Source: Novosphingobium indicum (GTDB taxonomy: Bacteria > Pseudomonadota > Alphaproteobacteria > Sphingomonadales > Sphingomonadaceae). Taken from it: a stretch of DNA of 64,000 bases. The DNA lies in the NCBI RefSeq assembly GCF_014645195.1, contig NZ_BMLK01000013.1, positions 1 through 64,000 of the forward strand. The letters are read 5' to 3'. The notes under the pieces are model-generated. The model was not told the origin of the DNA. It saw nothing but the letters and a program-made list of their open reading frames with translations, and did not search any database. The first letter of the stretch is position 1. The number at the start of each line of letters is the position of its first letter. A program made the translations under genes and the position numbers. Below are positions 51,144 to 59,698 of this stretch, one piece after another.

Positions 51144-51482
51144 ATGTCTTCTGAGTCGATTGCGCGACCGTTCGATTTCCAGCTCGTGCCCGAGCGGCTG
51201 TGGCAGGCGATCAACCCCTGGACCTGGAACGTGGATACCGGGCCCGTCGGCCTCATCAACGTGAACATAGGCCAGACCCGTCACCCGGAAGTCGAACGCG
51301 CCATTCTCGATGAGGTCGGCAGCTATGGCCGGCAGATCGGCCATATCGGCGATGCCGTGGAAGTGCTGATCCGGCATCTCGATCCGAAAGAACTCAGCCG
51401 TGAAGAACAGGACGCGCTGGATGTCCTGAAAGGCGACCTGGCACAGATCCGGGGGCTCAAGGCAAGGAAGATGGGCGCATGA
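51144..51482 (+). CDS. hypothetical protein, possibly paired with L7/L12-like gene
   Basis: This 112-residue soluble protein starts at an ATG with GGGAG 8 bases upstream. A Trp-rich opening (FDFQLVPERLWQAINPWTWN) is followed by an amphipathic helical half (VERAILDEVGSYGRQIGHIG, then LSREEQDALDVLKGDLAQI). No family was recognised. It overlaps the next gene by four bases (ATGA) and is probably a functional partner of it. Confidence 0.7.
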   Translation: MSSESIARPFDFQLVPERLWQAINPWTWNVDTGPVGLINVNIGQTRHPEVERAILDEVGSYGRQIGHIGDAVEVLIRHLDPKELSREEQDALDVLKGDLAQIRGLKARKMGA

Positions 51483-51793
51483 TGAGCGTCAGCTGGGCAC
51501 TGGTCGTCATGGGCGCGATTGCCGCATTCGTGCTCGGCTGGATCGCCGGGCGCGGTAGCGTGGATATCCGCGCCGGCGCTGGTCGGCCCATGCGAAACTA
51601 CGCCGATCTTGGGCCCGCGATCCGTACGGAAATTGAAACTGCCGTGGCGGACGGGCGCAAGATCGAGGCGATCAAGCTCATGCGCGATGCCACCGGTATG
51701 GGCCTGAAGGAAGCCAAGGAAGCGGTCGAAGCCATGGACGGCCGCTGTTTTGCGACCGCTACACCGCCGCGAAGATCGCGATTCCCAGGTTGA
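51479..51793 (+). CDS. membrane-anchored protein with ribosomal L7/L12 C-terminal-like domain
   Basis: The product is 104 residues. An N-terminal helix (WALVVMGAIAAFVLGWIAG) anchors it. After a linker, GRKIEAIKLMRDATGMGLKE and AKEAVEAM match the C-terminal domain of bL12 (K-I-x-x-I-K-x-x-R-x-x-T-G-x-G-L-K-E-A-K). In ribosomes that domain contacts translation GTPases; in stand-alone membrane forms its role is unknown. The last 35 bases overlap the 3' end of the convergent MAPEG gene, and the tail FATATPPRRSRFPG looks non-conserved. Confidence 0.82.
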   Translation: MMSVSWALVVMGAIAAFVLGWIAGRGSVDIRAGAGRPMRNYADLGPAIRTEIETAVADGRKIEAIKLMRDATGMGLKEAKEAVEAMDGRCFATATPPRRSRFPG

Positions 51794-52190
51794 TCCACAG
51801 CGCCAGCATGAACACGACGCCGAGGCTGAATGCCAGTCCGCGCGGGCCGGGGCTGTTGGATGTCATGTGCACCGCGCTCTGGACGAAGCGGCAAATCGCA
51901 AATCCCCAGGCAAAGACCAGCGTCCACGTGCCCACTGAACCGAGCACGAAAGCGGTAATGCAGCCCGCGTAGAACAACGTGGGCAGTTCGAACAGGTTGT
52001 CCCAGTGGCGCGCGGCGGCTGTGGCCATTTCCGGTTCGGGTGTGCCGAGGTGGGCGCGGTAGAACGCGGGATCCTGGCCTCCCTTCACCGCTGCGGCACG
52101 CGCCGCAGCCATCTTGATGAAGGCGATGAACGTCAGCGCGACGACTATCAGCATCGGTACCAGAACGAGTGTCTGATTGGTAGCAGGCAT
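51759..52190 (-). CDS. MAPEG-family membrane protein
   Basis: This 143-residue protein has four helices (LVLVPMLIVVALTFIAFIK, LPTLFYAGCITAFVLGS, WTLVFAWGFAICRFVQSAVH, GVVFMLALWINLGIAIFAAV). ARHWDNLFELPTLFY and ICRFVQSAVHMTSNSP are the MAPEG motif (N-x-x-E-x-P and R-x-x-Q/H). Family members include glutathione transferases and peroxidases; activity here is unknown. Its 3' end overlaps the opposing gene by 35 bases. Confidence 0.87.
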   Translation of the reverse strand: MPATNQTLVLVPMLIVVALTFIAFIKMAAARAAAVKGGQDPAFYRAHLGTPEPEMATAAARHWDNLFELPTLFYAGCITAFVLGSVGTWTLVFAWGFAICRFVQSAVHMTSNSPGPRGLAFSLGVVFMLALWINLGIAIFAAV

Positions 52191-52313
52191 GGCCGGATCT
52201 CCCCCCTATGGCTTTGGGCAAGGATGCCCAAGCAGAAGGAAGGCCGCAAGCACTACTGCGGCGCTGGACTGGGCACGAGGCTTCGATCATCGCGCCGGCG
52301 CGCTTTGTTCCGT

Positions 52314-52523
52314 CTACTGTGAGGTCGGCAACTCCACCGGAACCTTGGGGGCGGCCGGTTCTTCGGCCCATTCGGTTGACTGTGCCGCCGGCTGCGTGGC
52401 GACCACGACATCGTTGCCATCTCCCGATGGCTTCATCAGCCAGACCCCGAGAACGACGAGCAGCAGCAGGATCACGACAATCCAGAGCCATTTTGCGGGG
52501 CCGGTAGCTGCCGGATCGGCCAT
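52314..52523 (-). CDS. 69-residue single-pass membrane protein
   Basis: One strong helix (WLWIVVILLLLVVLGVWLM) is followed by an acidic, Pro/Ala-rich tail (WAEEPAAPKVPVELPTSQ). AAGGAGAG lies 5-10 bases before the ATG at 52523. No family was recognised; it could be a small membrane adaptor. It lies between the MAPEG gene and a secreted PRC-barrel-like gene on the same strand. Confidence 0.65.
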   Translation of the reverse strand: MADPAATGPAKWLWIVVILLLLVVLGVWLMKPSGDGNDVVVATQPAAQSTEWAEEPAAPKVPVELPTSQ

Positions 52524-52569
52524 GACTCACTCTCCTTTCCAAGGTTGCGGGAGCCCGACCGGGATCGGG

Positions 52570-52917
52570 CTAAGGAACGGGTTCGAGCACGGCTTTCGGC
52601 AGGCGGCTGGCGAATTGGTCGGCTGCGCCTCTCCGGAAGGCGTAGAGCTGCGTGATCGGGACCTTGTAGCGGGTCTTTCCGTCGCTGATTACGATGGTGT
52701 TGCCAGCCCGTCTTTCGACAGTGCCGATCAGGGTTCCGCTATCATCGACGATGGGCAGGCCGGGTGTCAGTTCCACGCGCGTGATATTGCGCACGGTGAC
52801 GACATCGGGGTGGGCCATGGCGCTGGCCGTAGCGGGAGCGGCGGTTCGCTGGGCGGCCGCAGGGGTTGTCAGCCCCAAAGCGGCGGCACATGCGACAAGC
52901 ATCATCTTTCCGGTCAT
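52570..52917 (-). CDS. secreted PRC-barrel-like protein
   Basis: The product is 115 residues from the ATG at 52917 (GGAG 8 bases upstream); a TTG two codons earlier is not needed. A signal peptide ends near LTTPAAAQ. The mature part GLPIVDDSGTLIGTVERRAG and TIVISDGKTRYKVPITQLYA is the short five-strand pattern of PRC-barrel domains. Function is unknown; such proteins often bind partners in the envelope. Confidence 0.68.
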   Translation of the reverse strand: MTGKMMLVACAAALGLTTPAAAQRTAAPATASAMAHPDVVTVRNITRVELTPGLPIVDDSGTLIGTVERRAGNTIVISDGKTRYKVPITQLYAFRRGAADQFASRLPKAVLEPVP

Positions 52918-53101
52918 GTACAATCTCCGGAATCGGGTTTGGGTACACCCGTAAAACGCCGGGGGCGCAGATGAGTTGCCGGAAATCGGCGGGACCCGTC
53001 GATGAATCGCGCGTTGTCATCGATCGGCACCAGGTAAAAGGTGCAGGCGGACATTATGCGAGGGGCTTGGGGGCAGCGCGTTCCCGCGCTACCGTCCGCC
53101 G

Positions 53102-53896
53102 ATGATCGAGACCTTGCCGTTATTCCATTGCATTGCCGGCCAGCCCGTTGTGGTTCTGGGCGTGGGGGAGGCTGCGGAGGCCAAGCGCCGTCTGGTCGAG
53201 CGCGCGGGCGGACTGGTTGTCGAGGATCTGCAGGAAGGCATCGACAAGGGCGCCCGGCTCGCCTTCATCGCGCACGAAGCCGATACCGCGGCGGAAGCCG
53301 ATGCGATCCGGGCGCGGTGTGCCGGTCTGCTCGTCAACGCTACCGACAGGCCGGCCTTGTGCGATTTCACCGTGCCCTCGATCCTCGACCGCTCGCCGGT
53401 GCTGGTGGCCATTGGAACCGGCGGTGCTTCGGCCGGGCTCGCCAAGCAGTTGCGCTTGCGGCTCGAACAGATCCTGCCGCAGTCGCTCGGTGCGCTGGCA
53501 AGCGCGCTGGGCAAGGCCCGAAGCGCCTTGCGCGCACGCTTCCCCGACGCCGGTGAGCGCCGCCGCGCGCTCGACGCCGCGCTGGGGATCGGCGGCGAAC
53601 TCGATGTATTGAGCGAGGCTGCCGAGGGCAGGGTGGAGCAATGGCTTTCAGGAGCCGAACCGCTGCCGGCAGGCGTTGTCGAGATCGTTTTGCGCAGCGC
53701 GGATCCCGAGGACCTGACGCTGCGTGAGGCCCGGCTGATGGGATCGGCAGACGTCGTCGCCTTTGAAGCCGGCGTGCCGGTGCAGATACTGGACAGGGCA
53801 CGGGCCGATGCAAGCCGCGTTGCAGTGGCGCCCGGGCCAGTTCCGGCGGGACAGGGCCTCATCGTTGTGTTGCGAAGCAAGCCAAAGACAACCTGA
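53102..53896 (+). CDS. precorrin-2 dehydrogenase/sirohydrochlorin ferrochelatase with truncated methyltransferase tail
   Basis: This 264-residue protein has the Met8/CysG N-terminal module: VVVLGVGEAAEAKRRLVERA (NAD site), LVNATDRPALCDFTVPSILD and VAIGTGGASAGLAKQLR. These oxidise precorrin-2 and insert iron to make siroheme. From about residue 185, VVEIVLRSADPEDLTLREAR and DVVAFEAGVPVQILDRARAD resemble only the first 70 residues of the uroporphyrinogen methyltransferase (CobA) domain, but the rest is missing, so methylation must come from another enzyme. The usual neighbours cysI/cysH are absent here. Confidence 0.85.
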   Translation: MIETLPLFHCIAGQPVVVLGVGEAAEAKRRLVERAGGLVVEDLQEGIDKGARLAFIAHEADTAAEADAIRARCAGLLVNATDRPALCDFTVPSILDRSPVLVAIGTGGASAGLAKQLRLRLEQILPQSLGALASALGKARSALRARFPDAGERRRALDAALGIGGELDVLSEAAEGRVEQWLSGAEPLPAGVVEIVLRSADPEDLTLREARLMGSADVVAFEAGVPVQILDRARADASRVAVAPGPVPAGQGLIVVLRSKPKTT

Positions 53897-54002
53897 CGGT
53901 ATTTCGGGCCTCAATTTCAATCTTTTAATTAAAGCCCTGCCGCTCGATGCGGCAATTTCTCCGTTGAAGCACGAAACCATCAAAGCAAAGGGGGGCGGGG
54001 GC

Positions 54003-54182
54003 ATGAAAATGTCCGAGCGGGAAGACCTGATTCTTCCTCGAATCGATCATGCTGCGTTACCGGATCTGGACATGCTGACGGGCGCTTTCGGCAGTTTCGC
54101 CGATTCCTCTCGCATCGATGCCGAGGACGACAATCACGCCGAACTGATGCTTTACCTCCTCCCGTTTGCGGTTTCGGACTGA
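54003..54182 (+). CDS. 59-residue acidic peptide preceding two cupin-like proteins
   Basis: A strong purine-rich site (AAAGGGGGGCGGGGGC) precedes the ATG at 54003. The 59-residue product begins MKMSEREDLILPRIDHAALP, has a middle GAFGSFADSSRIDAEDDNH and ends in a hydrophobic tail (AELMLYLLPFAVSD). It has no Cys, about a dozen Asp/Glu and no signal peptide. The next gene starts 10 bases after its stop. Size, acidity and position resemble a leader-plus-core precursor of a modified peptide, or alternatively a small regulatory subunit. No homologue is known to me. Confidence 0.6.
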   Translation: MKMSEREDLILPRIDHAALPDLDMLTGAFGSFADSSRIDAEDDNHAELMLYLLPFAVSD

Positions 54183-54192
54183 CGGGACAATC

Positions 54193-55182
54193 ATGCCGAT
54201 ACAAGGTGCACCGGCCGGTGCGCGTCAGGACGAGGAAAGCTGGGAGCGCGGACAGGCGGCGCTGGCCCGGCGTCTGGCCGACTGGCGCGCCTTGCCGGAG
54301 ATTGCGCCGGTTCTGGAGGCGATGAAGCTGTTCGGAGAAGGGGCTGCGCTCGATCTGTGCCAGCCGCTGGCGAACCTGTTTACTGCAGACGGAGAGCATG
54401 CCCCTCGCTTCGTGGAGAGCTTCGTCTCGGCTGGGCTGAGTTGCTTGCGGGACAATCCGCTCGGGCAGATCCCTTTGTCCCACGGGCGGCGCGATGCTGT
54501 TCCCGTGCTCCTGCTGGCCGATGCGGCGCGGGCCAGTCTGGCGCTCGCAGCCTATGAAGGGGCCGCGCTCGATGCCTTGCCTGCGCCCAAGACCGCCCGG
54601 TTCGCGCCGCAGGAAACCTGGATCTACGTGCTGTCCGGCACCGGAACGGCAGATCTCGTACTTCGCCGCGAAGGGCAGGGCACGCGCGAGGTCCTGCAAA
54701 CGGGGGCGATCGACCTGCAGCCCGGTACGGCGTTCTATCGCTATGGCCCCCGCGAGGCCTTCCAGATGCGCAGCGTGCGCGGAAGCCTCGTGCTGCTGCG
54801 CCTCCAGCGCCAGTTCGCCGAGCCGGAACCTGCCAGGGAATACAGCCTTCCCGACGGCGCTCTCGTCCACCAGTCCGCTGCCCATCCGCACGATACGCGG
54901 CTCGAGCTGGCAACCTCGTTGCTTGCCCGCATGGCGCGCAAGGATGCTGTCGGGCCGATGGCCGCCATCGCACTCGGACAGTCGGACAAGGGCGCGTCGC
55001 AGAGCTTGCGCTGGCACGCGCTGCGCGAGGTCCTGACGCTCGACACGGCCGCCGGTCTCGATCTGCTGGCGCGGCTTTCGAGCGACCCGGAAGATCCCCT
55101 CGCGCGCCCGGTGGCGTCGCTGCACGCCTCGCTTCTCGAATCCTGGCCGGATCTTGCGAAGGCGGCGTCGTGGCGAGAGTAA
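54193..55182 (+). CDS. cupin-like protein without metal histidines, unknown function
   Basis: The product is 329 residues. An N-terminal helical part (about 1-130) is followed by a cupin-like barrel: ETWIYVLSGTGTADLVLRRE, then GAIDLQPGTAFYRYGPREAF, then GSLVLLRLQRQF. The metal-binding His residues of active cupins are not seen. The C-terminal 90 residues (LRWHALREVLTLDTAAGLDL) are helical and resemble HEAT-type packing. The last 13 bases overlap the next gene, which has the same architecture, so the pair arose by duplication and probably forms a heteromer. Confidence 0.65.
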   Translation: MPIQGAPAGARQDEESWERGQAALARRLADWRALPEIAPVLEAMKLFGEGAALDLCQPLANLFTADGEHAPRFVESFVSAGLSCLRDNPLGQIPLSHGRRDAVPVLLLADAARASLALAAYEGAALDALPAPKTARFAPQETWIYVLSGTGTADLVLRREGQGTREVLQTGAIDLQPGTAFYRYGPREAFQMRSVRGSLVLLRLQRQFAEPEPAREYSLPDGALVHQSAAHPHDTRLELATSLLARMARKDAVGPMAAIALGQSDKGASQSLRWHALREVLTLDTAAGLDLLARLSSDPEDPLARPVASLHASLLESWPDLAKAASWRE

Positions 55183-56081
55183 TCCCGACCCGAGATCCGA
55201 CACCGGCCTCGCTCGAAGAGTGCATCGAGGCGCTCACCACCTGGGGCTTCGATCCATACGAGGAGGAGAGCGTCTCGCACGCGGCCAACTGGTTGCAGCG
55301 GCTGGGCAACGACGCGCATTTCCTTGGCGACGCCCTTGTCGACCTGCTCGCCGGGAGAAGCGGCGGCGGCGATGGGCCCGCCTTTCGCGGCTGGGGCCCG
55401 AACAGCATGCTCCTGGCGCGGCCCCGGCAGGGCAATTTCGCGATAGGCGCGGAGATCCTGCCCTCGGCCAGCGAGCATGTGCTGCGGGCCAGTGGGCCGA
55501 GAGCGCTCGGCTACGGCGTGGTGCACAACCACAACTACGATTTTCTGACGCTTGGCTATTTCGGTCCGGGCTGCCGGATCGACGACTATGAATTCGATAT
55601 CGAGCGCAGCGAAAGCCATCTCGACGCCGCGGTCATGCTGCGCCCCGTCGGCCGTTCACGGCTGAAGCCGGGACGGCTCGTCCACTACCGCGCCCGGCGC
55701 GACGTGCATTGCCAGCACCCGCCCGACGCGCTTTCGGTAAGCCTCACGCTTTCGCATGCCCATGGCGCGCAGGGGTGGACCGACCAGAACACATTCGTGC
55801 CGATAGAAGGCAGTGTCGGCGGCTTTCGCATTGCCAGCGTTGCCGGACATGGGCCGAGCGAGACTTTCCTGCGTGTCGCGGTGGCGCTGGGGAGCGAGGA
55901 GGCGGGCGAACTGGCTCGCCACTTCGGCAAACGCCACCCCAGCGACCGCATGCGCCTCACCGCATGGCGCGCGCTTGCCGGCGCAGCGCCCGACCGCGAA
56001 GGCCGCGATGCGATCTGGAGCGAGGCGGAGGCGGCGGGAAGCCGGGCCGTTGCAGCCGTGGCGAAGCTGCGAAAGGGGTAG
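55170..56081 (+). CDS. cupin-like protein with metal-type histidines, paralogue of preceding gene
   Basis: The product is 303 residues from a GTG overlapping the previous gene. A helical N-terminus (LEECIEALTTWGFDPYEEES) leads to a cupin-like core: ALGYGVVHNHNYDFLTLGYF contains an H-x-H like cupin motif 1, and LKPGRLVHYRARRDVHCQHP resembles motif 2 with its single His. SVSLTLSHAHGAQGWTDQ continues the barrel. The C-terminal segment (MRLTAWRALAGAAPDREG) aligns in shape with the end of the upstream protein. It may be the metal-dependent catalytic partner acting on the 59-residue peptide or on a small molecule. Both readings are inference. Confidence 0.68.
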   Translation: MARVIPTRDPTPASLEECIEALTTWGFDPYEEESVSHAANWLQRLGNDAHFLGDALVDLLAGRSGGGDGPAFRGWGPNSMLLARPRQGNFAIGAEILPSASEHVLRASGPRALGYGVVHNHNYDFLTLGYFGPGCRIDDYEFDIERSESHLDAAVMLRPVGRSRLKPGRLVHYRARRDVHCQHPPDALSVSLTLSHAHGAQGWTDQNTFVPIEGSVGGFRIASVAGHGPSETFLRVAVALGSEEAGELARHFGKRHPSDRMRLTAWRALAGAAPDREGRDAIWSEAEAAGSRAVAAVAKLRKG

Positions 56082-56186
56082 GCACGGGTGGCGCGTGCCG
56101 GTCAAGTCTAATAGCCATCAGATGGCGGCTATTCAGATCCTTCTACGAAAAGCTGCCGTTCCGCAGCTGCCGACATAGCGGCCGCT

Positions 56187-56516
56187 ATGCAGCTTGGCGT
56201 TGTCAGATCGCCTTTCGGTCGTATCATTTTTCCAAAAATGAGCTTTCGCCCACCCATCGTTCCTTCCCGCGTCGCGGAACTGTTATGTTTCGTCCCCACA
56301 GCTTTTGTAGATTTCGCCATGTTGGCCTACTTAGTTTGGGCAGAAACACGGGGCTTATTGGAGTGGAGTGGTGTTGCGCTCTTTTGGGTGCTGAGTTTGT
56401 TTGCCAGCATACCTGTCATTGGGATCGGCCTGCTGCTGCGGAGGTACCGCCTTCAAAAGGCAGTGGCTCTGAGTGAATACAAACAAGCCTTGGACCTTGC
56501 GTCGCAAGGGCAGTAG
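56187..56516 (+). CDS. small membrane protein of atypical composition
   Basis: The 109-residue frame has two hydrophobic segments (ELLCFVPTAFVDFAMLAYLV and GVALFWVLSLFASIPVIGIGL) and a basic/polar tail. An inner ATG at 56238 (MSFRPPIVPSRV) is an alternative start; neither has a ribosome-binding site. Codon third positions are much richer in A/T than neighbouring genes, suggesting recent transfer or a non-coding frame. No family was recognised. It lies alone between the cupin pair and convergent ruvX. Confidence 0.45.
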   Translation: MQLGVVRSPFGRIIFPKMSFRPPIVPSRVAELLCFVPTAFVDFAMLAYLVWAETRGLLEWSGVALFWVLSLFASIPVIGIGLLLRRYRLQKAVALSEYKQALDLASQGQ

Positions 56517-56609
56517 ATAGTCGCTAACCCCCGACATTTTGGTAGTCGAAACGCTTCTGCACCCGCGGCGGAAGCGGACTATCACGACCCGGAAAACATC
56601 CGTCCGAGC

Positions 56610-57092
56610 TTAGAACATCCCCCCAACCAGCGCATCGATAGCGCCTTGCAGGATCACGGCGGCGGCGGCGGAATCGATGCGGGTGGCGCGTTTGGCGCGG
56701 CTCATGTCCTGTTCGATGAGGCCGCGTTCGGCGCCGGTGGTGGACCAGCGCTCGTCCCACAGCAGGATCGGCAGGCCCAGCACGGAGAGGTTGCGGGCAT
56801 AGGCGCGGCTCGACTGGGCGCGGGGGCCTTCCGAGCCATCCATGTTAAGCGGCAGGCCGATGACGACACCCTTGGCCGAGCGTTCGCGGATCAGCGCTTC
56901 GAGCGCGGCCTTGTCGGCGCCGAACTTGCCGCGCTTCATCGTCTTGCCGGGCGAGGCGAAGCGCCAGCCGGCATCGCAGAAGGCGGTGCCGATGGTCTGG
57001 GTGCCGAGATCGAGCCCGAGCAGCGCCCCGGCATCGGGTAGCGCATCGCGGAAATCGAGCGCGCTGGTGGTGATCAGTGCGCTTTCAGCCAT
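56610..57092 (-). CDS. ruvX: RuvX/YqgF putative Holliday junction resolvase
   Basis: This 160-residue RNase H-fold protein has [19 protein letters not shown] with the first catalytic Asp, [19 protein letters not shown] as the family motif, and [12 protein letters not shown] with the second acidic residue and the conserved [21 protein letters not shown] closes the site. It processes 16S rRNA ends and/or recombination junctions. Its start overlaps the upstream DUF3089 gene by 19 bases. Confidence 0.93.
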   Translation of the reverse strand: MAESALITTSALDFRDALPDAGALLGLDLGTQTIGTAFCDAGWRFASPGKTMKRGKFGADKAALEALIRERSAKGVVIGLPLNMDGSEGPRAQSSRAYARNLSVLGLPILLWDERWSTTGAERGLIEQDMSRAKRATRIDSAAAAVILQGAIDALVGGMF

Positions 57093-58198
57093 GCCGCGGT
57101 GCGCCTTTCGTAGTCGGCCCTCAGATTGGCCCAGAACAGGGTCATGTCATAGACGTGATAGTTATTGCCCGGCAGAACGAAAGCGTCGAGGTCCAGCTTG
57201 GGCGGCGGGCCGATGTGGAGGAAGTGGTCGGGGCCGCAGGCCGCGGGGACCTCCTGCGCGACGAGTTCGCCGGTGCTGCGTTCGAAGTTGGGCACGAGCG
57301 TGCCGGTGTTGGCGCCAGCGTCGGCAGCGCTATCGAGAGCGCCCGTCAGCGGATTGAAGCACAGGAAGGCGCTGCCCCCAACGGCCTGCCCGTCGAGCCC
57401 CTTGCGGCGGCCATAGGCCTGCGTGAGCATCGACGTATCGGCGGGATCGGCAACGCTCAGCCAGCTGGCGACGCATCCCGGCTGGTCGGCCCGGACGCAG
57501 GCGGGCAGACCCATTTCGGGCAGATCGTGTTCGATCGAAACCGGCCAGCCGATGACGTAGGCTGCGGCGATGCGGTCTGCCAGCGGGGTTCGGGCAATCC
57601 GGTCGCGCAGCAGGCGCCGCAGAAGGAACGCGCCCTGGCTATGCCCGGCAAGCACGATGGGCCGGTCTTCGGGCGCTTGCGCCACAAACGCATCGAAAGC
57701 GTCGAGAACGTCGCGGTAGGCAAGGTCGATGGCCTCGTTCGCCTGCGGCTTGTCGGTGAGGAACGCGCCGATGGCGGCCTGGCGATAACGCGGCGCCCAG
57801 ATCGCGCCGGTGCCGTTGAACGGGCTTGCCATGGCCTTGACGAAGACGTCCGCACGCTCGCGCGAGGTGGCGTCATCCAGATCGGCGTTCCAGTCACCCT
57901 TTTCGATGTAGCTCGTCGGGTGGACGAAGAAAACGGTGGCTTGCGTGGGCCGTACCTGTGCCGTGAAGCCGGAGGGCAGCCACTGCGCGGGATTGTCCTG
58001 CTTCGCCATGTCTGGCCGCGCGATCCACATCCCGGGATCGTCGTAGGCATTGTCCGCAAGCGCCGGGCGCGCGTGGAAAGGGCCATCGGGCACGAAGGCC
58101 ATTTCCGTCAGGTCTTCGGCGTAGAACGTCAGCACCAGCCGGACGAGGATGTAGAGCACCAGCAGGACGGCGATGATGTAGAGGAACTTGCGAGCCAT
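57074..58198 (-). CDS. DUF3089-type alpha/beta hydrolase with N-terminal anchor
   Basis: The product is 374 residues. A single N-terminal helix ([20 protein letters not shown]) anchors it. [20 protein letters not shown] is the DUF3089 opening, and [18 protein letters not shown] holds the nucleophile Ser of an alpha/beta hydrolase (G-H-S-Q-G). [11 protein letters not shown] and [16 protein letters not shown] precede the conserved C-terminal [13 protein letters not shown] with the candidate His. The substrate is unknown. It overlaps ruvX and lies downstream of lepB in the same direction. Confidence 0.86.
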   Translation of the reverse strand: MARKFLYIIAVLLVLYILVRLVLTFYAEDLTEMAFVPDGPFHARPALADNAYDDPGMWIARPDMAKQDNPAQWLPSGFTAQVRPTQATVFFVHPTSYIEKGDWNADLDDATSRERADVFVKAMASPFNGTGAIWAPRYRQAAIGAFLTDKPQANEAIDLAYRDVLDAFDAFVAQAPEDRPIVLAGHSQGAFLLRRLLRDRIARTPLADRIAAAYVIGWPVSIEHDLPEMGLPACVRADQPGCVASWLSVADPADTSMLTQAYGRRKGLDGQAVGGSAFLCFNPLTGALDSAADAGANTGTLVPNFERSTGELVAQEVPAACGPDHFLHIGPPPKLDLDAFVLPGNNYHVYDMTLFWANLRADYERRTAAWLKAH

Positions 58199-58266
58199 GG
58201 CCGGTGCCTGTCGCGCGGGCAGGCGCCGGGGTCAAGCGCGCGCTTGGGCGGGCTTTAACCCCAGCC

Positions 58267-59223
58267 CTATTTCCCGGCTGCCGCCTGCTTCGCTTCGTAG
58301 GCCCCGGCGACCGCCGGATCGATCTGCGGACGCAGGCTCTTGAAGGCGCGGCCGTCGCGCAGCGCGCTCCACCAGGTCAGCGGGTTCCAGGTCTGGGTGC
58401 CGTCGAGCGAGAAGGTGATGAATTCCGCGCGTCCGCCGATGTCGGAAAGCGGAACGGGCCCGCCCAGACCGCCGCCGGGATGGCCGAGGAAATCGGTCTC
58501 GAACGGTGCGCGGCTGTCGGCAGAGCGGTCGCGGTCGTCGCCCATCAGGAAGACGTGACCCTTGGGCACGACGGTCTCCGGATAGTTGTCGAGCGGCTGG
58601 TTCAGATAGTCGATGACCCGATAGGTCGCGCCGTTGGGCAGCGTCTCGCGGAACGTCGGCAGGTCATAGACCTCGCGTCCGCTTGGCAGGCGCGAGCGGT
58701 ACATCCCGAAGCCGTCGTAGCAATGGCCGGGCGACTGGCCGTCGCACTGCAACGAATCGTCGGCGGAAATCTCGACCGGCGGTTCGACCTCGCGCTTGAT
58801 GAACTTGCCGTTGAGGCGGATGCGCCCATCGATCACGGCGATGCGGTCCCCCGGCAGCGCGACGACGCGTTTGATCAGGTCTTCCTTGCGGTTGCGCGGC
58901 ACGACGATGACGATGTCGCCATATTGCGGCGTGCTGCCCAGCACGCGCCACGTGCTGCGCGGGAGCAGGTGGAAGCTCAGCGAGGACCAGTTCCAGCCAT
59001 AGGGGTACTTGGAGACGACCAGCCGGTCGCCCACCAGCAGGCTGGGCATCATCGAGATCGAGGGAATGTAGAACGGCTTGGCGATGAACGAATGGAACGC
59101 CAGCACTCCCACCAGCATCAACGCGAGCCCGCGCAATTCGTGCCACCAGTTGATCTTCTCTCGCTGCGGGCCTTCCCGGGCCTTGTCCTTCGGTTGGGAA
59201 ACGGAAGGGGCGGTTTCGGACAT
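58267..59223 (-). CDS. lepB: signal peptidase I
   Basis: The product is 318 residues from the ATG at 59223. One membrane helix (LRGLALMLVGVLAFHSFI) precedes FYIPSISMMPSLLVGDRLVV, where the second Ser in IPSISM is the nucleophile. DLIKRVVALPGDRIAVIDGR contains the catalytic Lys and VFLMGDDRDRSADSRAPF is the box E signature. A long insertion (about 165-230) is typical of alphaproteobacterial forms. It removes signal peptides from exported proteins. It starts 20 bases after acpS. Confidence 0.95.
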   Translation of the reverse strand: MSETAPSVSQPKDKAREGPQREKINWWHELRGLALMLVGVLAFHSFIAKPFYIPSISMMPSLLVGDRLVVSKYPYGWNWSSLSFHLLPRSTWRVLGSTPQYGDIVIVVPRNRKEDLIKRVVALPGDRIAVIDGRIRLNGKFIKREVEPPVEISADDSLQCDGQSPGHCYDGFGMYRSRLPSGREVYDLPTFRETLPNGATYRVIDYLNQPLDNYPETVVPKGHVFLMGDDRDRSADSRAPFETDFLGHPGGGLGGPVPLSDIGGRAEFITFSLDGTQTWNPLTWWSALRDGRAFKSLRPQIDPAVAGAYEAKQAAAGK

Positions 59224-59243
59224 GGCGGGGGGCAACTCGGATC

Positions 59244-59654
59244 CTATTCGGCAGTGAGCGGACGAGCTTCGATGACGACGAAGGCCTGCGCCCATGGATG
59301 ATCGTCTGTGAGCGTAAGGTGAACCACCGCCTCATGACCTTCGGGTGTCATCGAATCAAGGCGCAACTTCGCTCCGCCCGTCAGTGCCAGCGTCGGCGCC
59401 CCGGACTTCGCGTTGACGACACCGATGTCCTTCATGAAGACGCCGGCCTTGAAGCCGGTGCCCACGGCCTTGGAAAAAGCCTCCTTGGCGGCAAAGCGCT
59501 TGGCCAGCGTGCCCGCCTTGGTGAAGGGGCGCCGGCCCGCCTTGGCGCGCTCGATCTCGGTGAAGACGCGATTTTCGAAGCGTTCGCCGAAGCGTTCGAG
59601 CGAGTTCTGGATCCGCTCGATGTTGCACAGGTCAGAGCCCATCCCGATAATCAT
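59244..59654 (-). CDS. acpS: holo-[acyl-carrier-protein] synthase
   Basis: This 136-residue enzyme transfers 4'-phosphopantetheine from CoA to [23 protein letters not shown] contains the metal-binding Asp, [16 protein letters not shown] contains the Glu and Lys of the second motif, and [19 protein letters not shown] ends the fold. It lies in the conserved pdxJ-acpS-lepB order, but a 229-bp repeat now separates it from pdxJ and may carry or disrupt its promoter. Confidence 0.96.
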   Translation of the reverse strand: MIIGMGSDLCNIERIQNSLERFGERFENRVFTEIERAKAGRRPFTKAGTLAKRFAAKEAFSKAVGTGFKAGVFMKDIGVVNAKSGAPTLALTGGAKLRLDSMTPEGHEAVVHLTLTDDHPWAQAFVVIEARPLTAE

Positions 59655-59698
59655 GCGATCCCTCTCGCGCGGCGAATAAGGGTGATTGCGTGGATTAA

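Noticed and set aside
50520..51377. 285-codon leftward frame across the non-coding region
   Set aside because: It crosses the A/T-rich stretch with no codon bias, overlaps the 112-residue gene on the other strand, and lacks a start signal.
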